Origin: Deltaproteobacteria bacterium
GTDB taxonomy: Bacteria > Desulfobacterota > Desulfobacteria > Desulfobacterales > UBA11574
Reading direction: 5' to 3'
Assembly: GCA_019313505.1 (NCBI GenBank)
Contig: JAFDBA010000010.1
Location: 1 to 24,610 of the forward strand
Length of the DNA stretch: 24,610 nt
The notes beneath the pieces are model-generated. The model worked only from the letters and a program-made list of their open reading frames with translations. It searched no databases and was not told where the DNA came from. Below are positions 22,708-24,610 of the stretch, in pieces. Position 1 is the first letter of the stretch. Each line of letters starts with the position of its first letter. The translations under genes and the position numbers were made by a program.

Positions 22708-23814
22708 ATGAAAAAGCATGAGATTAAAGACATAGAGTTAGGGTTCAGGCAGCTTACATTTGGTTTTGAAAACAAAAAGTTAAAAGAACAAGACCAAATA
22801 ATGTATTATATTAAAAACATGGCTGAAACCAATGGACATGTTATTTTAGATGAATTTATTCAATATGTAAAAGAATTAACTGAATGGTCTGAATTTGCGA
22901 TCTTGCAAAATATTTTTTGGCTTGCGCAAGAATTGAAAATTCATTTTAGAATAAATAAACAAAGCCTTGATCCAAACGATATCAAAAGAATTTTGCTTGA
23001 AAACCCGGATCAGCCGGTGGGGATAATATTAAATAAATCGGTTGATGATCTCGTATTTCAACGTACAAAACGGTTTTGCCAGGAAATTCTCGGAAAGGAT
23101 ATTTTTGATAATTATGATGATCAGTACAAATTTTCGCGGCTTTTGGCCGAGGAAATAAGACATTGGAAAAGTTGTCTTAACCGGTATACGCCTTATTCAA
23201 AAAGGCCGTATTTCCCCGGCAAGGAACAAATAGATCGTGGACTGTCCCTGATTAACAAGATATCTGCTAAACTCGACTCGTTTTCCTTTATAAATGCTTT
23301 TTATAATAATCGCGACCAAGTTGTTGAATTGGTTGATGATGTGAAAACGTTATCAGAATTTTATACCAAGCATAGGGATAGCTGGGCAATTTTAACCCAA
23401 TCCATTGAAGCCTTTACAAAAAATCTTCCTGAATTAAAAAACAAATCAGGGACAATAACGGCTTTTGACAGACTAAAACAGATTTTGTCGGCATCTGAAC
23501 CTTGTGAGATGGTTGGAGAGGCATGGAAACTATACGAAAAAATTAAAATCCATAATGATATCATTGTTGAAAATAAGACAGAAAAATGCCGAATTAACAG
23601 GCTAACAATTCTTGGGGATATGATTGAAAAAATGAAAAATCATCTTGAGGCTCATAAGGCAGGGCCGGATTTGCGAAACAAATTTCTTTATTCTCTAAGG
23701 AGGATATCCAAAAATATTTCTAAGGCTAAAGATATTGAAAGTATAAATCGATTAAAAAGCGATGCTGAAGACAAATTTGATCTTTATTATGAAGAAGTTG
23801 AAAATAATCCGTAG
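22708..23814 (+). CDS. Helical protein of unknown function, possibly a C-terminal part of a DUF6079/BrxC-like P-loop protein
   Basis: About 368 residues, highly charged, mostly alpha-helical, with no signal peptide, TM helix, Walker A motif or recognisable catalytic motif. The block CLNRYTPYSKRPYFPGKEQI, the following FINAFYNNRDQVVEL, and FYTKHRDSWAILTQSIEAF recall the C-terminal region of large DUF6079/BREX-type ATPases; this is from memory and uncertain. The ATPase part is absent, and the upstream 130 bases show no trace of it, so it may be a stand-alone relative or a truncated relic. Start is unclear: ATG at 22699 and 22708 and TTG at 22693 are in frame and none has a good ribosome-binding site. 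It lies 54 bases before a CRISPR repeat. Confidence 0.6.
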   Translation: MKKHEIKDIELGFRQLTFGFENKKLKEQDQIMYYIKNMAETNGHVILDEFIQYVKELTEWSEFAILQNIFWLAQELKIHFRINKQSLDPNDIKRILLENPDQPVGIILNKSVDDLVFQRTKRFCQEILGKDIFDNYDDQYKFSRLLAEEIRHWKSCLNRYTPYSKRPYFPGKEQIDRGLSLINKISAKLDSFSFINAFYNNRDQVVELVDDVKTLSEFYTKHRDSWAILTQSIEAFTKNLPELKNKSGTITAFDRLKQILSASEPCEMVGEAWKLYEKIKIHNDIIVENKTEKCRINRLTILGDMIEKMKNHLEAHKAGPDLRNKFLYSLRRISKNISKAKDIESINRLKSDAEDKFDLYYEEVENNP

Positions 23815-23867
23815 GTATCGAGTTTTTCGTCAAAATTTATAGAATATTCTACAAGTTTTAAAATTTC

Positions 23868-23957
23868 CGGTTCATCCCCACGCCTGTGGGGAACACTTGC
23901 AATATCCAGCCCATTTCCCATGCAGGAACGGTTCATCCCCGCGCCTGTGGGGAACAC
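23868..23957 (-). CRISPR. Two-repeat type I-E CRISPR remnant
   Basis: Two 29-base repeats, 23868-23896 and 23929-23957, flank one 32-base spacer (23897-23928); 29 and 32 are the standard type I-E sizes. Read on the minus strand the repeat is GTGTTCCCC...GGGGATGAACCG, the usual I-E orientation with the ATGAACCG handle. The repeats differ at one base (A for G at 23880); the variant is the distal one, as expected at a trailer end. No third repeat is found 61 bases to either side. Where the leader or next spacer should be (right of 23957) a Bro-N gene begins instead. No cas genes in view. Confidence 0.9.
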
Positions 23958-24253
23958 GGTTCGGCTTTGGACGAAGGGATGGACTGGATAATGCGAAAAA
24001 TGCCTTCTGTGCTGGCAACATCCGTCATGTATTTCTTGCCGTCACTTAATTCCAACTTCAGTTGTCGACAAAATGTCGACAACTGAATCCCGCTTGATGC
24101 CGCCTCTCTTGTTTTCATGCGATACCAATAATCTCGCGGTTTATCGCTGTCTGTTAAAGCAGTGATCACATCAACAACAGCGAAATACCATTCATTGTTA
24201 TGTAAAATCCGCCTAATTTCTTTGCCCTTAAAAACAACCAATTTGTTTTCCAT
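23933..24253 (-). CDS. Bro-N antirepressor-like protein, truncated at a CRISPR repeat
   Basis: This 106-residue ORF matches the Bro-N domain of phage antirepressors: MENKLVVFKGKEIRRILHNN, WYFAVVDVITALT, then IQLSTFCRQLKL and TEGIFRIIQSIPSSKAEP. Full relatives continue with PFKLWLAKVG and a C-terminal region. Here homology ends at KAEP, exactly where the type I-E repeat begins (23957), and the last residues (CSPQARG) are translated from the repeat, whose TGA is the stop. So the gene is broken and joined to the array. AGGGAG lies about six bases before the ATG. Bro-N proteins bind DNA in phages and mobile elements. Confidence 0.8.
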   Translation of the reverse strand: MENKLVVFKGKEIRRILHNNEWYFAVVDVITALTDSDKPRDYWYRMKTREAASSGIQLSTFCRQLKLELSDGKKYMTDVASTEGIFRIIQSIPSSKAEPCSPQARG

Positions 24254-24364
24254 GCCTTGCTCCCTAAATCCGTTTCACCAGCATTAGTCCACAGCCGATT
24301 TCTCAATAGCAAGGCACCATCTCGGTACTGATGGCATGCCATGCCCAACCGCGAGCCCTGTGCT
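24254..24364. other. Spacer region between Bro-N gene and type I-C array
   Basis: This 111-base stretch sits between the Bro-N start and the trailer end of the I-C array. It includes the Bro-N ribosome-binding site and a GGCATGCC palindrome near 24333-24340. I see no repeat unit or gene here. Confidence 0.4.
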
Positions 24365-24610
24365 ATTTCAATCCACGCTCCCGCATGGGGAGCGACATAA
24401 TTGCTGCGTTTAATTCTGTCATACGCATATTGTTTCAATCCACGCTCCCGCATGGGGAGCGACAATGCCAGCATTACGGATAATGATTCCATGCCCCCGT
24501 TTCAATCCACGCTCCCGCATGGGGAGCGACACAGTTTTCTCCACACACCAGCCATTGCCCCAGTGTTTCAATCCACGCTCCCGCATGGGGAGCGACATAC
24601 AAACAGGCTA
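24365..24610 (-). CRISPR. Type I-C CRISPR array, trailer end (continues past window)
   Basis: Four 32-base repeats at 24365-24396, 24432-24463, 24499-24530 and 24565-24596 (plus strand GTTTCAATCC...GGGGAGCGAC) are separated by spacers of 35, 35 and 34 bases; a fourth spacer starts at 24597 and is cut by the edge. Sequence and sizes are classic type I-C. On the minus strand the repeat ends GTGGATTGAAAC, the known crRNA handle side, so transcription runs leftward and the leader lies to the right. The leftmost repeat has A for G at its first base (minus-strand last base), as is common for the final repeat. cas genes would be outside the window. Confidence 0.96.

Noticed and set aside
23958..23989. 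A second type I-E spacer derived from the Bro-N gene
   Set aside because: The match to Bro-N continues for nearly 300 bases past spacer length, and no third repeat follows at the expected distance, so it is the gene itself.
24166..24492. Minus-strand 108-residue ORF covering the start of the Bro-N gene and two I-C repeats
   Set aside because: It is translated from CRISPR repeats and spacers and from another frame of the Bro-N gene, so it is not a gene.

Overview
The window looks like a chromosomal segment of an AT-rich, Gram-negative anaerobe, most likely a Desulfobacterota (delta-proteobacterial, Desulfobacterales-like) sulfate reducer or a close relative. The clues are a NIL-domain/2[4Fe-4S] protein, a DUF6125-type protein, a LysR regulator resembling the selenium-metabolism-associated group, a PA2779/PA2778 pair, lipoprotein and outer-membrane (TolC) genes, and many short interspersed palindromic repeats between genes. 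This assignment rests on recognised gene families only, with no database search.

Layout: (1) 1-611, minus: 5' part of a CoA-disulfide-reductase/NADH-oxidase-like flavoprotein, cut by the window edge. (2) 1088-3931, plus: a sulfur/tRNA-modification operon of NIL-ferredoxin, mnmA (with a frameshift near its 3' end) and mtaB. (3) 4115-5686: a HisH-HisF fusion of the kind seen in eukaryotic HIS7, away from other his genes. (4) 5858-8040: a cytidylate-kinase-like gene, convergent with a minus-strand pair (DUF6125-like protein and an ECHDC3-like crotonase). (5) 8663-10025: PA2779-like and PA2778-like (C39 peptidase plus TPR lipoprotein) genes. (6) 10140-13922, minus: histidine kinase, single-domain response regulator, and a receiver-PAS-HD-GYP protein. 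(7) 14625-21252, plus: one long compact operon, tolC-like, ftsE, ftsX, envC-like, ctpA-like and yibQ-like, a cell-division and envelope-remodelling unit. (8) 21487-22575: LysR regulator followed by a decayed cysteine-desulfurase fragment. (9) 22708-24610: a defence-flavoured end, with a protein that may be the C-terminal part of a DUF6079/BREX-type P-loop protein, a two-repeat type I-E CRISPR remnant, a Bro-N antirepressor gene that runs into one of those repeats, and the trailer end of a type I-C CRISPR array that leaves the window. No cas genes are present in the window.

Intergenic DNA is unusually rich in palindromic repeats. The most notable is a family of about 115-126 bp hairpin elements bounded by GTAAAAAG / CTTTTTAC arms: two full copies, at least four partial ones, and base-pair covariation between the full copies. 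Members occupy the two tight convergent gene junctions (6478/6489 and 10025/10140) and supply the stop codons of two genes. Other elements are a CACGAAG-type palindrome, a CACAGAT-type palindrome with a nested GC-rich hairpin, and an orphan Rho-independent-type terminator on the minus strand upstream of tolC.

The most exciting parts are the right-hand end, where two CRISPR types flank an antirepressor gene broken exactly at a CRISPR repeat, the eukaryote-like HisHF fusion, and the TolC-FtsEX-EnvC-Ctp-YibQ operon with a degenerate LytM domain.
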